Source: Fallopia convolvulus
Taxonomy: Eukaryota > Streptophyta > Magnoliopsida > Caryophyllales > Polygonaceae
Length of the DNA: 64,000 bases
NCBI GenBank assembly: GCA_964016875.1
Contig: OZ024737.1
Location: 31,001,683 to 31,065,682 of the forward strand
Reading direction: 5' to 3'
In this document: one piece after another, positions 34,027 to 45,813 of the stretch
How positions within the stretch are numbered: the first letter of the stretch is position 1
Layout of the letters: each line of letters opens with the position of its first letter
Notes under the pieces: generated by a model
What the model saw: only the letters and a program-made list of their open reading frames with translations
What the model was told of the DNA's origin: nothing
Databases searched by the model: none
Position numbers and translations under genes: made by a program

Positions 34027-34741
34027 AACCTTCCTTTTTCTTTTTCTTTTTTTTTCCTTCCTTTTCTTTACGCCGCCTAGTTCCGATCGTTGCAGTGGTC
34101 GGGCTTTGACCCTCTGCTCTCCGACGACGACGACTGACGGTCTATTGTCGCCTCTTCTGCAATCTCGCCGCAAGACCCATCCTTGCTCCTCCCTTTTGAT
34201 CGGGTTCCTTGTCGCGCTTTACCCTACTGTTGTCGTGTCCGACCACCTGCCTTCACCGCCTGTTAGCCACTTATTTCTTTTTATTTTGGTCGTGCTGAAT
34301 AACTTGGGGGTTCAGTTTTGCTAAAGTTCAATTCCTAATCGAGATTGATATGTTGCAAAGGGCTACAGCTTGATACGCTTTCAGCGAGCCAAATCCGCTG
34401 TTACTAGTTTTGCCCTCAGCCACCACTGTTGTCTCGCCGGCGTCCGCTGCCGCTGTTCCCCTTTAGCCACTTCCATTTTTCTTCTCATCTTCTTCAGTCC
34501 TCAGGTAAGTATTTCAGTGACTGCTGAAGATTCATAATTTCTTAAAAGGTTTGTAATTGCTTATTTAGGTTGCTAATCTAGGGAAAATACGATTTGATTT
34601 GATTGTGTTATCTTTTGTGGTTGAAGTTTTTGTGATAAAATTGATTTTGGTAGGTTGATCAATTGCCTGAGTAAAACCTCAGGGGAGAGGTTGTGCCATT
34701 AGCTTTGATTTTTAGGAAGTGGTAACTGAAAGGGTTCCCCA

Positions 34742-37700
34742 ATGGCTTCCCTCAAAGAATACTTGAAACGGTATGAAAGCACCAATACTGAAGAGGAAAG
34801 GAAGAAGAGGAAGAAAAAGAAGAAACCTAGAACAGACGCTGCTGGTGTTTTGATTGTTGATGAAGACCCCGTTTGGCAGAAACCAGTCAAAATTGACGAA
34901 GAGGAGGAAAACGAATCTCTTGGTAAGGATTCGATCTCTCTTTAGGATGTTTAGGATTTAGAATATTTAGGGTTTGACACCTGATTTCAAAATTGCATTG
35001 GTTTATCTCATTACTCAGATGAAAACCCTCAAGTAGAGGAAGATATAGAAGTCAAGCGTATGAAGAGACTGGAGCAACTACGAGCTAAGCGCCCTTATCA
35101 CGCCATTTCAGAAGATGGAAGTGGCTGGGTTTCATTATCTGATGGCGCAATCGTCTCAGATGTTTCTGAATTGAATCACTCATCAAGAAATGCAACTGAT
35201 TTATCACCACCAAGACAGAGACCGACCAGGTCTCCCTCTTCAAAGCCTCCACGTGAAGTGAAGATGGCAGATTCCGATCTGTCTCCACCACGACCGAACA
35301 GGAGAAGGCACGATTCCCCTGGAGACACTGATCCGTCTCCGCCACGTCAGCGCCGGACGAGACATGATTCTGACACTGATTTGTCTCCTCCTAGGCAGCA
35401 CCAGAGACGACGGGAATCTGACTCATCCATCCCTAGAAGACGTTATGATTCGCCGTCACCAGATCCTGATAGGAAGATGCTAAAGTTGAATGATCAAAGT
35501 GATGATATATCTCCTCCACGTAGGCCTCAGCGGAAGAAGACAGTTGATTCTGAAAATCTTGATGGGTATGATATTGGAGACTTGTCTCCACCAAGGCGAG
35601 GGCGTCATGGTTCTCCAAGTGTGAGCAAATCACATGGTTCTGTTGATATTGATCTTTCTCCGCCGAGGAAAAGCAAGGTGAAGGATAAAACTGGTTTGGT
35701 TACTGGAAAAGATATTAAAGAAGAGCTTTCAAGGAAGAAGCATGAAGAAATGTTAAAGTAATTACATATCCTTAGTCATATTTTCAAATCACTGTTTATT
35801 TTTTCCAATGCTATTGCTATCAATTTCTCATTGTTAGTTATAGATAGTATAATCTGGTGCTTTGGATTGTCTAGCTTATATCTATCTTCTTTGGCGTTGG
35901 AGTTGTACTGTATAAGCCTTGTTCTCCGTACAGTATATCTGAACATCATCTGCATTTATTGTAGTTTCATCTGTTGTTATTTAACTGTAGGTTGAAAATG
36001 CTGGATGCTTCTGTAAAAGGTGCTGAAACAGTGTACCGTGATAAACTAAAAGGTTAGTAATCTTCTTAAAATATGATCATAAAGATTGCCTTCATTTTCT
36101 TACTGCACAGAAGAAAGAACGTGCTTAGAACTTTAGGCCACTTGCATTTTGCATTTGTATACTTTCAACTAGTTGGAATGTTGAGCAATGTTTAGTACTT
36201 TTTTGGCAGCCCATACATTATCAAAAGCTTGGAAAGTATATGTCGTATTTGCACTTGTATTTCCATTAACCTTCATTTTGAATTTTCAACCTAAAGTCTC
36301 CTGTTAAAAACATAGTCGAGTAGATGAAAGTCTCAATATCATGGAAGTGTTGATTCGACATGGTATTATTTGAGTTCACACGAAATTTGGGGTCTTGAGA
36401 ATTAGTAGCATGTATTGAGGATTTGAGGATGAAGTAATCAGCACATTGATTACCAAACATGGCTCCTTTGGGTTTGCTGAAATCTGAAGCTCTAAATACC
36501 ATAAATCAAAGGTCGTCTAATTGATTATGCTCAAAATTGTTGCAGGAGTACGCATATCGAAGGATGAGTATGTCAAATCACAAAAGAAAGTAGAAAAACC
36601 AAAGGTAGTTAGATTTGACTCACATGGTTATACATTCATTTGTGTTCTCTCATGTTTGCTTGTTTCTGGAGATGCTGTTGCTGTGTTGCATACTTGCATT
36701 CTTCCTTCCTCTAGTTGTTCTCTAATTGTCTCGCACTGCAGAGTTTTATTGGCTTATTGTTTGTTCATATTACATTGAATCACACAGGAGAAATTGTTTA
36801 TTACATTCGGTTTGATTAAACATATTGAACTCATTGAGTTTAATAAAATTTGGAGGAGTAATAATTGTTTCTAGTGATGGATGTTATTTCTATATTTTTT
36901 GCCCTAAGTTATTTCCTATTTATAGTGGTTGGGTTTGGATGGAAAATGGATCTGGTTGAAAATATATGTTAGGTCTGACAAGTTCTTAGCTTTGGTCTGA
37001 TTTCGAATGAAATCCTTTATATGTTTTCACATGGCCTCATGCTGCAAGAGCTCCCAGAGGAGTTTTACTAGCTCCAGTTCAGCATTATGGGGTGTCCTTG
37101 GATGTTTCTAGTTTTCTGTGTCCCCATGATTAATTGTTATTTGTTACTGTTTTCCTCAGATTTTACACTTTCATCATCTTTATGGATTCTTTTATCTGAA
37201 GTGTTGTCTCTTCGTCATCTCTTTGCTTGCCTTGATGTACTTGTCCCTTTGCACGATAAGTTAAAAAGGTCTATGTGTATGTACTTTCAAGTTTTTAATC
37301 ACAAACTATCGTTTTTTTTTTAAATTAGGAGGAAAAGAAATTAGAATGGGGTAAAGGCTTGGCTCAGAAACGAGAAGCTGAAGCAAAGTTGGCTGAGTTG
37401 GAAACTGAGAAGGATAAGCCTTTTGCACGGTCCAGGTATATCTCTATGAATATATGATATGTAGCTAAATACTTTTTAAACTATATTTTTGCAGTAAACA
37501 GCAATATAGGATGGTTTTCTTGATCTGTGTTGTTATATGATTGGCTGGCAATTTTTTTGTCTGCAGAGATGACCCAGATCTTGATAGGATGCTCAAGGAC
37601 ACAATAAGATGGGGTGATCCGATGGCTCATTTGGTTAAGGTATGTAATTGAAGAATAAATTCTCAGTCTGCTGATTTTTTTTAAAGGTGATAGTTGAGAT

Positions 37701-38172
37701 GAAAACACTCCCCGCCATGTGATGTTTCCATATCAACAGAGGAAGCAGTCAGCAGCTATACTTCCAGACCTTGGAGATGATGAGAAGATGAAAGAGTCCG
37801 GATTCATAATACCGCAGGAGATACCGATCCATAGCTGGATAAAGAGAGGAATGGAAGCTGCGCCTAACAGATACGGTATCAAACCCGGGAGACATTGGGA
37901 TGGAGTAGATCGTAGTACTGGTATGTGTACTATCTTAATTAGTTTTGGCTTGTTGAAAGAACACATATTCTCTCCTCACCACATATATCCTTAATCAAGG
38001 GAAATATGGGATCACCTATAACAGATCACCTATAACAATAATGATAAAATAATAATAATTAGTGTGTTGGGTTATCTTCTTGTTAGGGTATGAGAAGGAA
38101 CTTTTCAAGCGGATGAATGAGAAACGAGCTACAGAAAGGGAAGCGTATCTGTGGTCGGTGTCTGATATGTGA
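34742..38172 (+). CDS. BUD13: BUD13 homolog, RES-complex pre-mRNA splicing factor
   Basis: BUD13 is a subunit of the retention-and-splicing (RES) complex of the activated spliceosome. Eight exons (34742-34922, 35019-35757, 35991-36052, 36546-36604, 37329-37435, 37567-37639, 37740-37920, 38087-38172) give 495 aa. The N-terminal MASLKEYLKRYES and the lysine tract are typical. Exon 2 carries an Arg/Ser-rich region with repeated DLSPPR units (about residues 115-290), as in plant and animal BUD13. The conserved C-terminal domain includes EEKKLEWGKGLAQKREAEA, then DPMAHLVK, NRYGIKPGRHWDGVDRSTGY and EKELFKRMNEKRA. A 5' UTR intron is likely: donor CAG/GTAAGT at 34505, acceptor near 34653 or 34715. 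The frame at 34019-34324 lies in that leader. Confidence 0.96.
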
Positions 38173-38700
38173 GTGCGTGCGCCAGCCCAAGGATCCAAGG
38201 ATGTAATATTCTTGTAAGTTTAGGTTTATGTGACTTGATTGTACGTGCCAAAGAAAGCTATACATACTGGCTTGTTTGGGATGAAGTCAAGATTGGTTTT
38301 TTGACATTACCAATTTTAGATGTAACATGAGAAAATTTATGATTTACCTAGCCAGTGATTTGCAACCTCAGCACAAAGTAGCATAGTTAACCTGAGAAAA
38401 TTTATGATTTACCTTCTTTATATCCGAACTTGTGAACGATTGTTCATTAGAATCCAGTTTTAAAAGCTTTCGGCAAACCCAAAAATCCAGTTTTAATAAT
38501 AGTATACTTGACAAGATGATCTTTATTGGAGACATGGAAACCGTTTCCGTAGAAGCCAAACGTAACCGAGCAGTGTAGAATGTAATACTATAAATAAAAT
38601 CCGACAACTAAGAAGATAAACTAATAAAACTAAACGTTACCCTAACGAAAAAGTGCATGTTATTTTATTTTAACTTCTAAAAATGTACGTATGAGCCATC
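38173..38700. other. Interval between BUD13 and the KCS gene
   Basis: BUD13 3' UTR and KCS upstream DNA. GAGAAAATTTATGATTTACCT occurs twice about 60 bp apart (about 38331 and 38393), a short direct duplication. Nothing else is recognised. Confidence 0.4.
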
Positions 38701-38707
38701 GAAGTAT

Positions 38708-38715
38708 TATAAATA
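38708..38715 (+). promoter_or_regulatory. TATA box of the KCS gene
   Basis: TATAAATA lies about 100 bp upstream of ATG 38809, which would give a 5' UTR of about 70 nt. Confidence 0.6.
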
Positions 38716-38808
38716 GGCTTATGTTGGATCACTTGAACTTCACCTAGCTAGCTTAGCATCTTTCATCTCCCAAAACCCTCTCAATTGCAATCTCTTCTCA
38801 CCTCCAAA

Positions 38809-41404
38809 ATGCTTGCCAATGCCTTCAATTTCCTAAGTGGCCTCCTAGAGGCCATAACCAAACCCAATTACAACACCATTCTTCTTCTTCTTCTTCTATG
38901 GATGACACTTTTGGTCACAATTTCCCTTTCAAAGCTCATCATCTCCAAGCGCTCTCGTACCGTTTACCTACTCGACTTCGCCTGCCACAAGCCGAAAAGC
39001 TCCCAGCGCGTCACAAAGGAGTCCACCATAGAGAGAATGATGCTATATGGAAACCTCACCGAAGAAACCCTAAACTTCTCGAAGAAGCTCATAGAGAGGT
39101 CGGGTTTGGGTCAGTCGACTTACATGGCGAACGGCCTCCTCATGAGGCCACCGAGCATGTGCATGGCGGAGTCCATGAAGGAGGTGGAGGCGGTGGTGTT
39201 TCAGGCGGTGGAAGAGGTGTTGAGGAAGACGGGGGTGAGGGCCCACGAGATCGGGATCGTGGTGACCAACTGTTGCATTTTTAACCCGGTTCCTTCGTTG
39301 AGTTGTATGATAGTGAATAGGTTTAAGATGAGGGGAGACGTTGTGACGTATAATCTCTCTGGGATGGGGTGCAGTGCTGGCCTTGCAGCTATTGGCCTTG
39401 TTAAGCAACTTCTTCAGGTAAGTTCAGTTTTTTATAGTTTCAAGAAATTAATGCTTATGAAGAAACTATATATACGGTGTTATTACAATATATAATGACA
39501 CCAAAAGGTTAATTATGATTTTGAAATGATTTACTTTGTTTTGTTATAATGTAATGAAAGGCCAGGGACAGTCACATAGATAGGATATTATATAGCTTGT
39601 ACTAGTGATTTTCATTGTTTTGTACATGCTTAGGAGTTAGGATGATATGAACTTTTTATAGTTTTTTTTGGTGAGGATATGAAACTTTTATAGTAGATTA
39701 GTGGTGTAGGAAATTAGTGTTGATCAAATATATTAAAAATCAAAATTTATAGATAAAAAATCCATAAATATACGAGTTAATTAATTAAGGAATATTATAA
39801 GATTTGTATGGATGTTGATCATCTAGGGCTAAGATTGAGTCACAATTTCATTTAATATCAATATGTGGCTAGTGAGAAGTACCATCGATCGTTAAATTTG
39901 AAACTCCTATCACATTTAAGCAATTACCAGATATTTTTACTTTGCTAGAACCATAAGGTTGAGATGGACAGAACTTTTGGTCAATAATAAATTGACCAAT
40001 ATGTTGAAAATGACCCATTCAAGATGGGCTCTTCACTGTTGACTAAAATCAGATAAGTTACCATTCCTAGCTAAAAGGAAGCGCATGTGCTTTGATCTGA
40101 ACCTGGTGACTTGAAATTTTAATCTTAAAGTGTGTATATAATTAATTGTACGCAGAAATGCAGTGCAGTTGGTTGTTGAGGACTTGCCTCGTGATGTGAG
40201 GGTGATTAAATTCTACCAGAATTCCGAAAATTAGGGTTTCATCTTTGGTACGGAGATTCAGATTTTAACCTAACCGAGTCAGTTGTTGTTCAACTTTAAC
40301 CGGCATATAGTTTTAGGATGGGGGACCAACATCGTCACTAGCTAGTTGAATTATTGGGTCATTTTAACTCGGATTGAATGAATCATTGACAATTAGTATT
40401 TTTGTCGTTATAGTAAATACACACACTTTAACTCTAGGCTTTTGGTTGCATTTAGGTAAATGTTCAAATCTAATCCTGAAATTTCCTGACTGAAATGAGG
40501 CTATTGTGTTAAATGTGTCAAATTATATATGTTAGATCGAAATGCTAATCAATCAATCTCTTTATATGTTTGTAATAAATCTATATATGTATAGGTCCAT
40601 GAAAATACATATGCCTTAGTCGTGAGCACAGAGAGCGTAACAGAAAACAGCTACTTGGGCAACAACCGCCCCATGATAGTCACCAACTGCTTCTTCCGTG
40701 TGGGGGGCGCCGCCATCCTCCTCACGAACCGCCCTACAGCCGCCACCTCAGCCAAATACCGCCTCTCCCACACCGTCCACACTCACACCGCAGGCTCGAA
40801 CCCCCCTTCCTACGCCTGCATCCACCAAGAAGAGGATTCAGAGGGCGCAAGAGGAGTCACCGTCACCAAAGACCTACTCGCATGCGCCTCGTGGGCCATC
40901 CAAGCCAACCTCGTAGCCCTAGGCCCGCTCATCTTGCCCGTCAAGGCCCAGTTCTTGTACTTGGCCCGCAAGTTACTTGCCTTGCACGTCAAGTCATATG
41001 TCCCCAACTTCAAGGAGACTTTTGAGCACTTCTTTCCTCATGTGGGCGGGAAGCCCGTCTTGGACGAGCTCGCGAGGTCGTTGAAGCTGACCGAGCTGGA
41101 CATGGAGGCGTCCAGGATGACGCTTTATAGGTTTGGGAACACCTCGAGCAGTTCGATTTGGTACGAGCTGGCGTACGCGGAGGCTAAGGGTAGGGTTAAG
41201 GAGGGGGATCGGGTTTGGCAGGTCGCGTTTGGGTCGGGTTTCAAGTGTAGTAGCGTCATATGGAAGGCGAATCGGAGCGTGAGAGACAAGGAAGTTGGGA
41301 ATCCATGGACGGATGAGATTGATGAGTTTCCAATGGAGGATGAGATTGATAGCAATAAGGCTAACGGAGCTTTTACTTACTTCTTACTGCCAGTTGATAA
41401 TTAA
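38809..41404 (+). CDS. KCS: 3-ketoacyl-CoA synthase (very-long-chain fatty acid elongation)
   Basis: The condensing enzyme of the ER fatty acid elongase, which joins malonyl-CoA to an acyl-CoA for waxes, suberin, sphingolipids or seed oil. Two exons (38809-39417 and 40595-41404) separated by a 1177-bp intron give 472 aa. A hydrophobic segment near residues 25-45 (ILLLLLLWMTLLVTISLSKL) is the N-terminal membrane anchor. The FAE1/CUT1 domain starts at VYLLDFACHKP. The catalytic Cys is residue 188 in NLSGMGCSAG, HTVHTHTAG and FPHVGGKPVLDEL supply the conserved His region, and YRFGNTSSSSIWYELAY carries the catalytic Asn. GDRVWQVAFGSGFKCSSVIW is the C-terminal block. The isoform and chain-length preference cannot be read from this. 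The frame extends upstream to a TTG, but ATG 38809 fits the TATA box. Confidence 0.96.
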
Positions 41405-41690
41405 TTGAGATGAAGTGATCAAAAGTTTATGTCAACGTCTCTAGCTTAATATTAATTTTTCTAGTTTGCAAGGTCGCTTTCCCTAGCTAGTTTTGCACTT
41501 TATTTTGTTGTTGGAATCGGATTATGTCTCTGATTTGTATGTAACAAAATATGTCCAATGTACCTTCGACCAAAAACAAAATATGTCAATGTACCTTAGC
41601 TCGAGACTGCAATCATTATCAAATTTGGTATTGCGGAGCTATCACTCGGTGCAACATTTTAGGGTTAATCTGTATTATTAATATGGTTTT

Positions 41691-42586
41691 TGAAAGATCG
41701 ATGTTAGTCTAAGACAGTCGGGAACTGTTCCAGTGACAGTTCCCTTACGCAACGGAGTAATATAGAACAAGACTAAAACAGGAATTTAAAGCTTGGACAC
41801 AGTTCCTTATAGAGGAACCTCTTTAGCCAACTAGCTAAAGAGTAAACCTCTACCTCCCTTGGAGGATTTTGAACACGCACTATATTCTATTGATATATTT
41901 CAGGATCTACAATACAAAGTCGAACTTCTCTATTGTTTGCGATCCCACTCACAAACAATACTAACGACTAAGACATAATAGTTCCTAGATCTAAACACAA
42001 ATGAATATAGAGAGTGAACCTTCTCGTTCCTGTGCAGTTCCCTTTAGCATAGGAACCACCTTCTTCAAGCTGATGAAGAACTTCACGCAGTCTTCATCAC
42101 TTGATCTTCCCTTCCTTGAACTTCTGGTTTGGATATCTTCTATGAATCAGCTCAGGCTCTCGATCTCTTTCTTTCCTTTTGTAGATCTGGTTTTTCAGAT
42201 GTGCGAGAGCTCTCTTAGACCTAGCGGCATCGCATTCCTTTTATAGAGTTTCCATTTTTAGTTCTGACGCCTTTGCCCTTATTGTCTTGGGGAGTACGAT
42301 ACTATTCAAAAAGACTAGCGTACCCTTCTTCATCTCTATTCATTCGGAGCTTTGGCTTGCCGCCCAAGACAATAGTAAAAAGTCTCTCTTGTCCTTTTAA
42401 TCACTTGCCACGTACACAGGTGACTTGATGGGGAACGTTTCCCTTTACTCTTCCTGTAAACTTGCTATCTTTCCTGAGATCACTTATACAGGGAATTAGT
42501 TCCATTTGTTTGTCATTATCAAAACTTCGATTACTCGAATGGAGAACCCATTGTTCCAGTGTTAGTTCCCTAACACTGTTCCAACA
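41691..42586 (-). repeat. 3' LTR of the Sirevirus element, 896 bp
   Basis: The minus strand runs from TGTTGGAACAGTGTTAGGGA at 42586 to a terminal CTTTCA at 41691, giving TG...CA ends. It is nearly identical to 48758-49481 over the shared 725 bp: by eye I counted about five substitutions, all transitions, and two small indels. Confidence 0.92.
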
Positions 42587-42850
42587 ATTTCCCCCTTTTT
42601 GATGATGACAAACTTTCATAAAAATGCAAGTGTTAAACATTCAGGGATACAGGAAAGATGTTAGATAATTAAGCATCAATGACACAGGCAATTCTTTGTA
42701 GATACTTAGTTCCCCCTGAAATGGACAAGCAGTTTGATTTTCAAGATTTTTAAGCTAACAGTTCCCCCTCAGCTTATGGTTGTTTATTCTGTATTCTCTT
42801 AGACAACGCATCTCTACATTTTTCCACTTTTCCCCCTTTTGACATCATCG
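42587..42850 (-). promoter_or_regulatory. Polypurine tract cluster next to the 3' LTR
   Basis: The minus strand reads CATCATCAAAAAGGGGGAAAT immediately before the LTR (42587-42607), the presumed plus-strand primer for reverse transcription. Three further G5 tracts lie upstream in element orientation, at about 42711-42717, 42763-42768 and 42831-42850. The last again has the form GATGTCAAAAGGGGGAAAAG. Multiple purine tracts here are a described Sirevirus feature. Confidence 0.75.
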
Positions 42851-43024
42851 AAAGACAATCAAGTATAAACATGCAAGAACAAGCAAGTAAAGCACAATCA
42901 TAACTAAAGAACAAAAGCAAAATGCATTTCATTAAAAACAGTGTTCAACAAGTACAGAATGAGATTCTTAAGAGCATTGAAGGAGGGAGAAGACAGTTGT
43001 GGATTTTTCTTGTAGGGGGCTTGT

Positions 43025-44928
43025 TCAAGGATTAGAGGAGGAAGAGGAGGAAGGAAGCTTCTTCTGAATGTCCTTAAGAATAGCAAGGATGTGATCATTG
43101 GTTCCCTTCGTCTGTTGAATTTCGAGAAGGACATCAAGTATGCGCTCAGTGACCCCACACAGACGGTTGAGAGCTTGAAGGACAGTTTTTGAGTCCCCTT
43201 GTTCAATGAACACAACAGGAGGACCTTCTTCTTGTGGTTCCATGGAGTGCTTCATTCGTAGAATGTTGGACATATCCATCTCTTGTCCAAGCTCTTCTTC
43301 CTCTTGAGGATGATACACATCGTTCCGCTTCATCAGTTCCTTCACCAATGCTGCATATGGAAGAGCGTGATTCTACTTAGCAACGCATTTGCACATGTGC
43401 AAAATCATTATCTTGGGCAGGTTGATGCGCTCTTTGCGAAGGAACAGATCCAAGAGGATGGCATCAGTTGAGTTCAGAGTTGTTCTCTTCTCCAGTCTTG
43501 GGGTCACTATCCTAGTGATAAACTGGTGTGCCATCTTGCCCACTTGACTCAAGCTGTGAGTCAGGATCTCCTTTCCTTGTGGAGGAACATGCCCTAGAAG
43601 CCTTTGGAGAATTGCCTCTCTTCCATCAGAATCTTGCCATGGGCGTTGTGGAAGCATGTCGAAGCCCTCTCCAGGAACTTGGAGAATCTTCTTGATCTGA
43701 GCAGCGGTGAAGGTGAATTCATCTTCTTCTGTTTTCCATCTTATGACAGGGTCAAGCTCAGTTCCCTTTTGTAGGGCGAATTTGGAGTAGAAATACCTAA
43801 TTTGAGCTTGATCCACCATTGCTGGTTCGGAACAGAGCTTATCCCATCCTTGAAACTGGATGAGTTCCTGAAGCTCGTTGAACTCATTTTCTTGTAGGAA
43901 CTCAGCCGTGATAACCAGAGGAATGACCAACTTCCTCTCTTCTGGCTTCTTCTTTTCCTTCTTCTTCCCTTTCTTTTTCTCTTTTGTTTCAGGTTTTGCT
44001 TCCACCTTTTGCATTTTGGAGCCTCGTGTTGAAGGACGCCCAGTTGGCGGTTCCTTGTACCCAATTTGAAGGGCAGGCTCTTGGTATTGCTCCACCTCAT
44101 CGTCGGAGCCCTCAACGGTGATGATCTCCGTTGATGGATGAAGAGCGTGGAGTTGCTCAGATTGTAGAGGCTGTAGTTCCTCATCATCTTCTTCTTCGTC
44201 TTCTACTTCACTCAGTTTTCTGATCTTTCTCTTTTTTGATCGTGGAGCAGTTGGGATTTGTGGAAGAGAAGTTGAAGAGGAAGGGCGTTTTGGAAGAGAG
44301 GGAGAAGATTGAGTCGGTTTGTTGGGTGTAGTTCCCTGTGAAGTAGGGAACTCCTCTCTCTCAAATTGGGAGATGGATTGATCGAGGTTAGAGAGGTCCA
44401 GTTCCGTGTGAGGTGGAACTTGGATTTGAGGAGCATGTGGAAGAGATGAGGGAACCTGGGTTCTTTGGATTCGAGGAGTAGGGTTGTGAGAGGTTGAAGC
44501 GAGTGGATCTGGCCTGCGTTTGGGAGAGAGATTGTCATGAATCTGAGTATGGTGTTTGGGAGAGGAATGAGAGGAGGCTTGTAAGAGAAGGGTAGGATTT
44601 GAATCATGGATTGTGTGGGAATGCCCTCGATGTTGAGAGTAAGGGTTGAGGATCCATCCGGTCTCGTAGTGAGTACCGGAATTTCAGATCTTGGTGTTTG
44701 TGGTGGTGAATTTGGAGGTGTAAGACTGGGTTGTCCATCTCTTTTTCTCAGAAGGGAATAGAGACGTTCCTTGACATCAAAGATGTACTCAGGTTCATGA
44801 TGGTCAAGGTCGAGATCTGTGAGAAGCATTTTCTGGAGGTATTCGGGATCATTGTTAAGAAGATGCTCAATAAGAGGGTTTGGGTGATGGACTGAGAATT
44901 CGATGATGGATTGATTGGGGTTGGCCAT
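43025..44928 (-). pseudogene. Sirevirus env-like (third) reading region, broken
   Basis: It lies between pol and the 3' LTR on the minus strand. Its beginning (MANPNQSIIEFSVHHPNP) is Pro-rich. A Lys/Glu-rich hinge follows (KEKKKGKKKEKKKPEERK), then a conserved plant-transposon domain (FNELQELIQFQGWDKLC, KKILQVPGEGFDMLP), and a Ser-rich end. The region is split by at least one frameshift between the first part (44212-44928) and the second (43373-44095), and by an in-frame TAG at 43373-43375 before the last part (43025-43348). Such regions are called env-like in Sireviruses, but an envelope function is unproven. It is not functional as it stands. Confidence 0.65.
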
Positions 44929-45813
44929 TTTGAGTGGATCGGTTGAGTTACAGAGAAGGATTGGAAGTAGAGTTTTGCGAATTCTAGGGTTTGGAGGAGA
45001 AGATGGAGGAAGACGATGAAGAGAAAAGAAAGAGGGGAAAGGGTTAAGTAATAAGAAGAAAAGAAGGTGAAGGGGTGAGAGTGGTTACCAACCTTTCCTT
45101 GAAACTAGCAATTAGTTACTCCAAAAAGAATCCGAAGAGATTTGGCTTTCTTTACGCAAAGATCTTTTCCTTTTCTACAGTCTCAACGTGGCAACAAATT
45201 AGCACTGGTAGAGAGATGAACGGTTCGGATGCACTTTTCCCTTTCTACAGCCTGTCGCTTCCTGAACCAGTTTCCAATGACCTTTCTCTTTCCAATAATG
45301 CATATGAGAGACGTATTTGAATTTCAAACACCCTTGTAGTTCCTTTGAGAATTGAAGCGGTTCCTTTCCTTTCTAACTCCTCTTTCCATGAACAAGTAAG
45401 ACGAGGCCAAGTTTGGATATGTAAAGGATTTTTGTGAAAAGATCAAAAGAAATATCCAAACTAAACAGGGTTATGGAAACAAGTGATGTTATCATCCAGG
45501 TAATTGAATCCCGTAAAAAGGGGTTTATTCATTGAGGCTCATAGAAAACGTTTACCTGGATGGGTTTGAGGGACAAGTCTTATGATCAACCATCGTTTCG
45601 GCTTATAGTGAGGGACAGATAAGATCAGGTTGATCATTTTGGGACAAAAATAAACAAAGTGCTCTTAAGGAAACAGTTCCCATATCTAGTTATGAACATG
45701 TTTTATGCAAGTTTGCAATTATTGAAAATGAAAGTTGCTATACCATGCAGTTCCCTAGCTATATTGATATCTAACTAGTCAATCATGGAGGGAAAAGATG
45801 GACCGGGACTTGT

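Noticed and set aside
34019..34324. Separate small gene before BUD13
   Set aside because: Low-complexity Phe/Ser/Pro frame inside the likely BUD13 5' UTR; no family features.
38785..38808. Upstream non-ATG start for KCS
   Set aside because: The upstream codon is TTG, and ATG 38809 fits the TATA box and the family's usual N-terminus.
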